A stretch of DNA of 36,126 nucleotides. Source: an uncultured Porphyromonadaceae bacterium (lineage in GTDB: Bacteria; Bacteroidota; Bacteroidia; Bacteroidales; Muribaculaceae). The notes beneath the pieces were generated by a model. It was not told the origin of the DNA and did no database searches. It saw only the letters and a program-made list of their open reading frames with translations. Positions 1 through 8,167 of this stretch are shown one piece after another. Every line of letters begins with the position of its first letter. Position 1 is the stretch's first letter. The stretch is from NCBI GenBank assembly GCA_947176995.1, contig CAMWSY010000004.1, forward strand, positions 1-36,126. The letters run 5' to 3'. The position numbers and the translations under genes are program-made.

Positions 1-1185
1 TTCCAGCGCATCATCAAGGAGAAATACGCTGCCGACATCAAGATCCTTGTCAATCACGCAAAAATCCGCAACATATACCTCGCCAAGGGTGACCTGAAGC
101 GTCTCCACGAGAACATTGCCAACGCCAACAAGGCTGCCAATCAGGAAATCGAGGAAATCAACATCTCCTCCTACGCTTCTCCCGAAGGCGGTATTGACCT
201 CAACACCCGCCTTGCCGAGAACCGCGAGAAGAACACCACGGCTTACCTCAACAAAGAGCTAAAGAAAAACAACATCTCATTCGGCGAGCTCACCGCACAG
301 TTCACCCCCGAGGACTGGGAAGGCTTCCAGAAACTCGTCGCAGCCAGCAACATTCAGGACAAAGACCTTATCCTGAGCGTTCTGTCGATGTATAAAGATC
401 CCGAGCAGCGCGAGCGTGAGATCCGCAATCTCTCCTCAGTGTTCGACAAGCTCGCCGAGGACATCCTCCCGCAGCTCCGTTACTCACGCATCACCGCCAC
501 CATCAACACCATCGGTAAGAGCGACGAAGAGATCCAGCAGGTATTTGCCACAAATCCCCGCTCACTCACCATCGACGAGATCCTCTACTGCGCCACACTC
601 ACCGACGATCCCGCGCAGAAGATGAAGATCTACACCGAGGCTGCTGCTATCTATCCCGATGACTACCGCGCCGTCAACGACCTCGGCATGGTTCAGTGGA
701 ACACCGGCGACTTCAAGGCTGCCAAAGCATCATTCGCTCAGGCTGCCCGCGTTAACCCCACCGCTCCCGAGCCCCAGATGAACCTCGGCCTCGTTTCGCT
801 CACCGAAGGTGACTATGCCGCCGCAACACAGAAATTCGGTGCTGCTGCAGGCGTGACCGAACTCGGCGAAGCCATGGGTACAGCCTATCTGCTTCAGGGC
901 GACAACGCCGCAGCCGTTCGCTCATTCGGCAACACCAAGAGCAACAACGCCGCACTCGCGCAGATCCTCACCAAGGACTATGCAAAAGCAAAATCCACTC
1001 TTGGCGGAATCCTTGCTCCTGATGCAACTACCTACTATCTCGCAGCCGTTCTCGGTGCACGCACAAAGAACGACTCGATGGTACAGAGCAATCTCCGTCA
1101 GGCAGTGAAACTCGATCCCTCGCTCAAGGCCACAGCCGCAAAGGATCTTGAATTTGCCAACTACAACCTCTCATCGATCCTCTGA
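1..1185 (+). CDS. TPR-domain secreted/outer-membrane-associated protein, 5' truncated by window start
   Basis: Frame 1 is open from base 1 (FQRIIKEKYAADIKILVNHAKIRN...) into the listed ORF 388..1185; C-terminal half has TPR-like repeats (YRAVNDLGMVQWNTGDFKAAKASFAQAARVNPTAPEPQMNLGLV). Confidence 0.8.
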   Translation, partial: FQRIIKEKYAADIKILVNHAKIRNIYLAKGDLKRLHENIANANKAANQEIEEINISSYASPEGGIDLNTRLAENREKNTTAYLNKELKKNNISFGELTAQFTPEDWEGFQKLVAASNIQDKDLILSVLSMYKDPEQREREIRNLSSVFDKLAEDILPQLRYSRITATINTIGKSDEEIQQVFATNPRSLTIDEILYCATLTDDPAQKMKIYTEAAAIYPDDYRAVNDLGMVQWNTGDFKAAKASFAQAARVNPTAPEPQMNLGLVSLTEGDYAAATQKFGAAAGVTELGEAMGTAYLLQGDNAAAVRSFGNTKSNNAALAQILTKDYAKAKSTLGGILAPDATTYYLAAVLGARTKNDSMVQSNLRQAVKLDPSLKATAAKDLEFANYNLSSIL

Positions 1186-1224
1186 TCATAGAAGAAACTG
1201 ACCGGGCTTCTGCAAATCACGGTT

Positions 1225-1260
1225 GCGGGGTGGCTCCAATCCGGAGCCGCCCCGCCTTTT
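1225..1260 (+). terminator. Rho-independent-like terminator after the TPR gene
   Basis: GGGGTGGCTCC-AATCC-GGAGCCGCCCC stem followed by GCCTTTTAT. Confidence 0.75.
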
Positions 1261-1303
1261 ATACCCCCTCCCGCGACTCCCACTCATCCTTATAGGTAAG
1301 CAT

Positions 1304-1745
1304 CTTCAAGCCCGTGAAACGGGCGTCACACGTGTCAGCACCCGGTGACCGAAGGGAACCGGGTGTAATCATGCGAAGTCACCAGAGCTGCGGAGCTGCG
1401 ACACAACTAAAAAAACTAACCGCATACTATCTTTGCGTCATCCTCCTCGCCTCATACCGTTGGCGATTTATTCCTGTTCCGTCGAAGACGGATGATTTGC
1501 ATAGCCCCATGTCGAGCGAAGCGATGGCATGGGGTAAAGGCCGTAAATATCATGCGGCCTCGACAGAGGTCGGCTAACTGACGTCTTCGACGCCATTATT
1601 CGTGTGAACCAATATACCCCACACCTTGCCGCTGAACGCGGCTCGATGTGGGGCTCGATTTAATTGCCGTCATCCGACGGCAGGAATTGGATTATCTCGT
1701 TAGCGATATGATGTTTGTAGGCCCGTATACCGCAGGTATGCGGGT
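1304..1745 (+). repeat. 442-bp intergenic hairpin-rich repeat, copy A
   Basis: Base-for-base identical to 7726-8167 (offset 6422) by direct comparison; contains several inverted repeats, e.g. GCCCGT-GAA-ACGGGC, TCCGTC-GAA-GACGGA, CCCCACACC...GATGTGGGG, CCCGTATACC-GCA-GGTATGCGGG. Confidence 0.97.
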
Positions 1746-2056
1746 TTCGGGTTGCACAACCAAGAAAATCAACCGCATAGCGGTTGGACACCTCAGCCAC
1801 CTCCCAACCCCCTCCCACCTTGCGAAAGCGCCGTGAGGCGCGCCGTTATCGTAAACCCCTGACGACCGATAGGGAGTCTGGGGAGACCACACCGCGCCCC
1901 TCCGCCCGAGCCTCGGAAAGGCGACATCCTCCCCTTCCGGCATCGCAGATGCCACAACCCGGCTAAGCCGGAGCAAAACCCCATCCTGTGAGCAAAATTG
2001 CTCACAGGATGGAGCACTAAAAGACCTAATAACCAGTCTCGCAGAGACTGAACAAC
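1746..2056. repeat. Continuation of hairpin mosaic A
   Basis: AACCGC-ATA-GCGGTT (1771-1785), GGCATC-GCA-GATGCC (1939-1953), CCGGCT-A-AGCCGG (1959-1971), CCATCCTGTGAGCAA-AA-TTGCTCACAGGATGG (1981-2012), CAGTCTC-GCA-GAGACTG (2034-2050). Confidence 0.75.
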
Positions 2057-2524
2057 CTAATCCCGCTTGATAGGAGTCACAAAAACATAGACATGCAACC
2101 CATCCTTAGCCGGAAAATTAGTGAGCAGTTCAAGCTGCTTCACATATCCCGTTGAATGCTCGCGGATATTCTCTATTATCTCCGTGTCCGATGTGCCGTC
2201 GGCATTTTCCGTTGTATGGATAACCATATCTTCGGTCACATTTGATCCGTTGAAAAAGCGGGACGCCTGCGACATTGCCTTGACCGAAGCCACACGATTG
2301 AGCGCCGACTCTGTCTTATACTTTCCCTTATCAAGTTTCACAACCGACATCAGGTAAGCATTCTCATAGTCCTCCACCGCCTTCACTCCCTCAAAAGGGG
2401 CATCCTCATACATGCGTGTCAGGAAATTGGCAAGTGCCCTCTTCTCTTGATTATAGCTCTGGCACAAAGCTACAGATGGCACTAAAAATATACCTGCGAT
2501 TATTGCTATTTTAATTAGTCTCAT
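2057..2524 (-). CDS. Small secreted protein of unknown function (~155 aa)
   Basis: ORF with signal peptide MRLIKIAIIAGIFLVPSVALC; internal ATG at 2524 preferred over the longer ORF start at 2665, which overlaps the upstream gene. Confidence 0.7.
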   Translation of the reverse strand: MRLIKIAIIAGIFLVPSVALCQSYNQEKRALANFLTRMYEDAPFEGVKAVEDYENAYLMSVVKLDKGKYKTESALNRVASVKAMSQASRFFNGSNVTEDMVIHTTENADGTSDTEIIENIREHSTGYVKQLELLTNFPAKDGLHVYVFVTPIKRD

Positions 2525-2535
2525 TATAACTGTTT

Positions 2536-3111
2536 TTATGAAGAATGAGCAGCTTGGGTGATATATACATAGTCTTCCCATATTCGTATGTGAGTTATAT
2601 AAAGGAGGTATAACATAAGAAGGATTGTGATAACCCCAAGAACAGCGATAAACGACAATATACATGGGCAGCTAAACACTTTACATCCAAATACAAGATA
2701 TAGCAGTTCTACAATTAATGCACTTCTGAGAAATGAGTATTGTGCCTCCAATATAGGGACGGAAGACCATGCATATCTTGAAGCTATATAATAAGCTTCA
2801 TAATAACTGACATTTTCTTCTATCATGCGCGCATCTTTTGTCTGAAGCAGCTTTTTATTGACGTAGTCTTTTGCTTTTGATACTAAGCATTCACGATTGC
2901 GCAATGAGCTAAATACTGCTTTTGCAACCAAATGAATCAATATCCCTACAATATAACTGATTGCAAACGTTACCACACCGAATGTCACGTCATCGTAGTG
3001 CCATGCCATCTGTTGGAAGAAGGATTGGTGAAGAAGGAATAAGACAAGATAGCCGGGGATAATCATTGAAAGCAAGTCGTATAAACTTGCCTTTGTCGAC
3101 AGAGTGCTCAT
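2536..3111 (-). CDS. Multi-pass membrane protein of unknown function
   Basis: 191-aa ORF with several hydrophobic segments (MIIPGYLVLFLLHQSFF; VTFAISYIVGILIHLV; FIAVLGVITILLMLYLLYI). Confidence 0.75.
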   Translation of the reverse strand: MSTLSTKASLYDLLSMIIPGYLVLFLLHQSFFQQMAWHYDDVTFGVVTFAISYIVGILIHLVAKAVFSSLRNRECLVSKAKDYVNKKLLQTKDARMIEENVSYYEAYYIASRYAWSSVPILEAQYSFLRSALIVELLYLVFGCKVFSCPCILSFIAVLGVITILLMLYLLYITHIRIWEDYVYITQAAHSS

Positions 3112-3113
3112 TG

Positions 3114-4514
3114 TTATTTGTGATTAGGTTCAACCCAGAATTTTGAATATTTGCTGATATCTGCTTTAGGAATATAAATGGTAAGTTCCCAGACAATTGG
3201 AGTAATTACACAATCATAAAAATCAAGATGATATAATTTAGTCCCTGGTATAATTTCAGTATAGTGATAATTAAACAATCCTGGGTTACCATATTTAAAC
3301 TTGAATACATCGTGGAATAAGCCCTCACCAAAAATCGCTGCTTCTTCTCTTTCGCTTATCATTAATATGTTGTCGTACATGGAGTTGACTCTGCGCACTA
3401 CATCGTCCCTTGTCAAAGATGCAGGATAGTAATATCGATTTAATATTTCTAAAGGATAAAAAATTGAGGTAGTACCGGTATTGTCCTTTATGACAAAATC
3501 ATTCGTTATTTCAGATGCTCGAAAGTATAGATTTTGCATCCATTTTCTTATTTCATCTTTAGAGTTCCTGAAATATTGTGTCAATCTCTTGCCTCTATGT
3601 AACTCTGAATATTCCATATTGCGTTTCCTCATGACCTCAACCTGATCTTCACTAAGTGCTAATGCATCAAGTGTATTATATATGGTTGCATATATATCAC
3701 TTATTCTATCAGGATTCCTCCATCCATCCTCCCTTTCAAATTCAGATGATGTTATGTATATAGTTAGGGGAATACTGTAATATTCCAATGCAGTCTGATC
3801 ACGTTGTGATCTCGACAGCTTCATCAGATATGAATGGGCCACACTGTCTACACTAAATTTATATCCCGTTGTGAGAGACGAGTCATAAATTGTATCATAT
3901 CTTATGCTCCAGTCATTATGGGGTTTTCTTGAGTAGCGGCTAATAAGCTTCCCACCGTCATATAAACTGTATTCTGGAAGATCTTGTGCAACAGAGGGCT
4001 CTCCGATTTCAATGTCATAATGCAGCTCATTAGGTAGCATGGCAATAACTTGATCTGTCAGGTTGTAAAGAGCCTTCAGCTCATTTTCCTTTTGCAGCTC
4101 AAGCAATTTCATCTCCATCCCGAATGTATTTCCGGCAAACTCACATTCGCTGCCATGATTCTTTGCATAAGTGATAAGATGTGGCAAGCTGACTGTTGCG
4201 GTCAGGGTTACGAAATATCCTCCCTTGCCGTCAGGAACAGACGAAACCTCAGTGTAATCTTTGATCGAGCCGTTTGACACTGTGACAATCTCATCTTTCA
4301 CCATCTCGTCATTGAGGATGGACGTGTTTGCTGAAACAAATGCGCCGTAAGTTTGCTCGATAGCGCTGCGCAGGGCGTTTTTGGTTGCTTCATCCTTGCT
4401 GGGGCCGTCCGACGAAACTGTCAGTGTCACCTCCTGTGGTTGTGTCTGAGCTTGCAGGGTGCTGCCGAACATCAGGCAGATGACTGCTGCTAAGAATAAA
4501 TGAATATGTTTCAT
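3114..4514 (-). CDS. Secreted protein of unknown function; N-terminal region resembles LPP20/FlgT-N type domain
   Basis: 466 aa, signal peptide; SSDGPSKDEATKNALRSAIEQTYGAFVSANTS is reminiscent of the G-x-G/A-x(3)-A helix of LPP20/FlgT-like domains. Confidence 0.75.
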   Translation of the reverse strand: MKHIHLFLAAVICLMFGSTLQAQTQPQEVTLTVSSDGPSKDEATKNALRSAIEQTYGAFVSANTSILNDEMVKDEIVTVSNGSIKDYTEVSSVPDGKGGYFVTLTATVSLPHLITYAKNHGSECEFAGNTFGMEMKLLELQKENELKALYNLTDQVIAMLPNELHYDIEIGEPSVAQDLPEYSLYDGGKLISRYSRKPHNDWSIRYDTIYDSSLTTGYKFSVDSVAHSYLMKLSRSQRDQTALEYYSIPLTIYITSSEFEREDGWRNPDRISDIYATIYNTLDALALSEDQVEVMRKRNMEYSELHRGKRLTQYFRNSKDEIRKWMQNLYFRASEITNDFVIKDNTGTTSIFYPLEILNRYYYPASLTRDDVVRRVNSMYDNILMISEREEAAIFGEGLFHDVFKFKYGNPGLFNYHYTEIIPGTKLYHLDFYDCVITPIVWELTIYIPKADISKYSKFWVEPNHK

Positions 4515-4674
4515 AATTTAGTTGTAATATTTGTAATTTAGAGATTCGATCTTTAAGCTTTGTCTCTAATTATCATAATTCTCTCTTCTTATTAATTGTA
4601 ATTAGCTGATTTACGGCAAAGTTGCCGGACCAAACGCAAAACTCTTTGAAACTTCGATGATACTACCGGCTGCT

Positions 4675-5286
4675 TTAACGTTTTTGAATTTCAGACAGTT
4701 TATTACGGAGATTCTCTATACGCCTTAAGTTTGCCTCGTCATTGAGGTTGTTGTAAATGAGGATCAGATAAATCAGTGCATCGTGCACGTCGGGGTTAAG
4801 TTTGTAAGCCTCTTCTAAATAAGGGGCAGCCTCGCGGAAAAGAGTAATAGCCTGCTTTTGGTAACGGATGCCCTGATACTTCTTCAATTTGGCAGCATTA
4901 TCGAGATCGATTGCTTTGTTGCAGAGCACACGACCTACGTTGTACTTATACTGGGCGTTCGACGGATCGAGATCCACAGCCTTGCGGTGGTTGGCGAGAG
5001 CGGCATCATAATTCTCAAGACACTCCTCAAGAATACCGAGCATGAAGTAAATGTTGGCGTTGTTGGGCTCTGATGCAATAGCACCTTCAAGTATCTTGCG
5101 GGCATCGTCATACTGTTTATTATCAAGCATATTGCTGATTCTAATCATAAGTTGAATGTCCTTCGGATCTTCGTTACTGTAGATTGGAAAAGCATCCTCG
5201 GCAAACGCATTTTCTGAAGTCGCATGCGTCTTATGAAAAATCATAAAACAGCAGATAACAATTGAAAATAAAATTTTAGCACTCAT
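4675..5286 (-). CDS. Secreted TPR protein
   Basis: 203 aa; TPR-like repeats (ANIYFMLGILEECLENYDAALANHRKAVDLDPSNAQYKYNVGRVL); signal peptide. Confidence 0.8.
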   Translation of the reverse strand: MSAKILFSIVICCFMIFHKTHATSENAFAEDAFPIYSNEDPKDIQLMIRISNMLDNKQYDDARKILEGAIASEPNNANIYFMLGILEECLENYDAALANHRKAVDLDPSNAQYKYNVGRVLCNKAIDLDNAAKLKKYQGIRYQKQAITLFREAAPYLEEAYKLNPDVHDALIYLILIYNNLNDEANLRRIENLRNKLSEIQKR

Positions 5287-5292
5287 AATATC

Positions 5293-6294
5293 TTAATGTT
5301 TTTTTAATATGTTAATCTGGGGCATTTCAAATTTATTTGCAAATATCTCACCGACAGAGCGACAAGCGTCAAGAACAGAGTTTTTGAACTTTACGTCATC
5401 CTCATATTTTTTCATCTTAAAATCCCATTGTCTCTTTTTCTCAGCAGCAATCTCTGCCTCTCGTTTCATCTGAAGTTCCCTTCTGTATTGTTCATCGGCC
5501 TCCAGCTTTTTGGTAATATTATGGCGTAATTCCATAACTTCCGGATAATCACTATATCTAGGATCTATTTCACTAATTAAGTCCGCCACTTCAAGGGCTG
5601 TCTCTCCTGTCTGTGATACCGCCCATTTATTTTGTGCACGACTAAGTTTAATAGCACACTCGTGATCTATTTTTTGTTGAAAGATACTTGAAGCCAGTTG
5701 ATGGCAATCTGTGTAACATACCTGACTCACTTCCGGGACAGACATTAATAGAAAGATTGCCTGATCGTATTCTCCGTTAGCTGCAAGTGTATTTGCCTTT
5801 GTCATCAATTGAGGACAGGAATTTGTATAGTAATCAAGTATTTTCTCTTTGGCCTCTGATAGTAGGGTCTTTATCTGCTGGTTTTGACCGGAAACCTTTT
5901 GAAAAGCCGTGCTGAATGCCTTGGTCTCGTTTGTACCGATGCCTGAGACGGTCATGTCACAGCTTCCGTAAACCTTGTTGTCGATCATATCCACAACTGC
6001 AAACGTGATTTCGATCTTTTGAGATATACGGGGCGGTGTGGTGGGTGCAACATCTTTCTCAAGGATATCACAATTTGCGACAAGAGCGAAACGCCCGGTT
6101 GCACGGTCATCGCCATAACCGTTTGCCGTGATCGCCTTTTGCATCTTTGCGGTCAGCATGGACGCGGCTTCGGCTGGAATCGTTGTGGAGGTTGCTATAT
6201 AAGCGCCAAGAGAGATTCGTTCTGCATCCGAAGCATAGACCGATATGGCCATGCAAAACGAGATTGCCGCCGGGATAAGTCTTATTAGAGTCAT
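5293..6294 (-). CDS. Secreted protein of unknown function, possibly with a CsgG/TolB-like N-terminal fold
   Basis: 333 aa; signal peptide; N-terminal alpha/beta pattern, charged coiled-coil segment EADEQYRRELQMKREAEIAAEKKRQWDFKMKK near the C-terminus. Confidence 0.7.
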   Translation of the reverse strand: MTLIRLIPAAISFCMAISVYASDAERISLGAYIATSTTIPAEAASMLTAKMQKAITANGYGDDRATGRFALVANCDILEKDVAPTTPPRISQKIEITFAVVDMIDNKVYGSCDMTVSGIGTNETKAFSTAFQKVSGQNQQIKTLLSEAKEKILDYYTNSCPQLMTKANTLAANGEYDQAIFLLMSVPEVSQVCYTDCHQLASSIFQQKIDHECAIKLSRAQNKWAVSQTGETALEVADLISEIDPRYSDYPEVMELRHNITKKLEADEQYRRELQMKREAEIAAEKKRQWDFKMKKYEDDVKFKNSVLDACRSVGEIFANKFEMPQINILKKH

Positions 6295-6296
6295 GA

Positions 6297-7247
6297 TTAC
6301 TTCTCTCCTAATATCAGTATTGCCTCACCAAGACCGCGCATGACGACCTTTGAAGTGATGTCGTAAGGTTGTTTCTGTAAGTATTTGCGTAATGCCGTGG
6401 CAAAAGCGCGTGCGTCCATGGCTGCCCCCTTCTGGTCAAACAGCGGAATACGTACCTGTTCAAACTGAGCGAACGTTTCGGTGCCGTCGCTGAGATTAAA
6501 GGATGAATTCACGGTGTTGTCGCGCATCCACTGTTGTATGATATCCACAAGTTCATCGTCACCATACTCTGTTTCAAGGTCATTGTCCCAACTGTCCCAA
6601 CAGCGCACAGTCAACGTGATTTCGCGGCCATTCTTCTTTTGGTCAGCATACCAGTTGTCGAGTTGCTTGTCAAAATCCTTTATGTTTTCTTTGACTGCAT
6701 TTTCCAGAGCCACAGGGATGGCATCGATCGTCGGTTTTGAATTTCCTGTAGCAGTGGCAATGCGTTTGTTGGTGTAGGCATCAAATGCCTCGAGTGTGAA
6801 CGAAACAACCCTTCCACCTTGGTCTTTTGTTATGTTCCACCACAATTGGATGATGATATCTGATTTCATGCGCCGCTTCAGTATATCAAGAGGAGTCTCA
6901 GCGATCGATGCTCCCGACGATTTACTTGAAAGCACATTATCCTCAGCCTGTTTGACTCCAAGAGATTTTATCTCCATCTCGGCATCTTTGAGGCTATATC
7001 CCATGCCGGTAAGCACCCCACCTATTTTCGATATCACCTGAGGTAGTTCAATATCCTCCGTAAAGGCACGTTGGTAATCGGGAACTTTTACCGTAGAACC
7101 CTGATTGTCGAAATTCTGTGTGAAATAGCGTTGGGTGCACCAGTTGTCACTGGGCAGAATCATCAATGTCGGCTTCTTAGCCACATCAGCATGGCAACCA
7201 ATAGACAAGCATAGACAACCCACAAGAAAAACAAGCAGTCGATACAT
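6297..7247 (-). CDS. Secreted protein of unknown function (possibly DUF6175-like)
   Basis: 316 aa; signal peptide MYRLLVFLVGCLCLSIGCHA; TLMILPSDNWCTQRYFTQNFDNQG...; family name from memory only. First gene of a tightly spaced minus-strand operon. Confidence 0.7.
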   Translation of the reverse strand: MYRLLVFLVGCLCLSIGCHADVAKKPTLMILPSDNWCTQRYFTQNFDNQGSTVKVPDYQRAFTEDIELPQVISKIGGVLTGMGYSLKDAEMEIKSLGVKQAEDNVLSSKSSGASIAETPLDILKRRMKSDIIIQLWWNITKDQGGRVVSFTLEAFDAYTNKRIATATGNSKPTIDAIPVALENAVKENIKDFDKQLDNWYADQKKNGREITLTVRCWDSWDNDLETEYGDDELVDIIQQWMRDNTVNSSFNLSDGTETFAQFEQVRIPLFDQKGAAMDARAFATALRKYLQKQPYDITSKVVMRGLGEAILILGEK

Positions 7248-7305
7248 ATTGACATATCTTTGCCGCCGGGCTCACCTCTTAGGCTAAAGTGTTGATTATT
7301 AAATC

Positions 7306-7621
7306 AAAAAAAAGCGTGAGAGCCGTACCTGTTGCCCGTTCCGCTTGTTGAGGCCTTCGCATTGCCCGGTTAGTTGAACGAGCAAACTTGCAGAGGCCTC
7401 ACGCAGAATATGTATAGTTCCGCCACAGCATGACGCTCACGCGCTGCTGTAGCGAATTAATATACATCCACATAGGCATCTACTGTTTGCTGCATTCCTG
7501 ACTAACCTGAGAAAGTTGCGAAGTTTCAACAAGCCAAGAAAGAGCGTCGAGTAAACGCTTTCCATTATGTCTGTCAACCCACCCGCATTACCCATCGTTG
7601 GGCCTCTGCCGTGTTGTCGAC
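7306..7621 (-). ncRNA. Structured RNA / leader, copy 1
   Basis: Homologous by eye to 22104-22423; starts just downstream of a Bacteroidetes promoter, ends in a GC hairpin plus 8-T tract; conserved GAGGCCT...AGGCCTC hairpin and downstream GAACGRGCAAC able to pair with its loop; protein frames not conserved between copies (1-nt indels). Confidence 0.75.
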
Positions 7622-7625
7622 GTTG

Positions 7626-7657
7626 CAAATATATTATTATTTCTCTATTTATACAAA
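7626..7657 (-). promoter_or_regulatory. Bacteroidetes sigma-type promoter of ncRNA/leader copy 1
   Basis: Minus strand: TTTG (7657-7654), 20-nt spacer, TATATTTG (7633-7626), matching TTTG/TAnnTTTG. Confidence 0.8.
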
Positions 7658-7725
7658 ATCAGATGAAATATGCAGAACGACGTGTTAGGGGCGCGCGACA
7701 GCACGCCCAAATAAGGCTGAGGGGG

Positions 7726-8167
7726 CTTCAAGCCCGTGAAACGGGCGTCACACGTGTCAGCACCCGGTGACCGAAGGGAACCGGGTGTAATCATGCGAAG
7801 TCACCAGAGCTGCGGAGCTGCGACACAACTAAAAAAACTAACCGCATACTATCTTTGCGTCATCCTCCTCGCCTCATACCGTTGGCGATTTATTCCTGTT
7901 CCGTCGAAGACGGATGATTTGCATAGCCCCATGTCGAGCGAAGCGATGGCATGGGGTAAAGGCCGTAAATATCATGCGGCCTCGACAGAGGTCGGCTAAC
8001 TGACGTCTTCGACGCCATTATTCGTGTGAACCAATATACCCCACACCTTGCCGCTGAACGCGGCTCGATGTGGGGCTCGATTTAATTGCCGTCATCCGAC
8101 GGCAGGAATTGGATTATCTCGTTAGCGATATGATGTTTGTAGGCCCGTATACCGCAGGTATGCGGGT
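7726..8167 (+). repeat. 442-bp intergenic hairpin-rich repeat, copy B (direct repeat of 1304-1745)
   Basis: Identical to copy A across 442 bp; boundary reaches the last base of the sialidase stop codon. Confidence 0.97.

Noticed and set aside
1314-1577. 87-aa ORF, identical to the ORF at 7736..7999
   Set aside because: Identity follows from the 442-bp repeat; sequence is dominated by inverted repeats and the protein has no recognisable features. Treated as non-coding.
1304-2056. CRISPR array
   Set aside because: Hairpins are heterogeneous and irregularly spaced; there are no uniform direct repeats with spacers and no cas genes.
7437-7628. ORF on minus strand whose first ~17 aa match ORF 22096..22359
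   Set aside because: Both start inside the structured RNA; frames diverge through 1-nt indels between copies, so protein coding is not conserved.
1304-8167. Classical insertion sequence or composite transposon
   Set aside because: No transposase, integrase or terminal inverted repeats seen; the 442-bp repeats have no coding capacity I can support.
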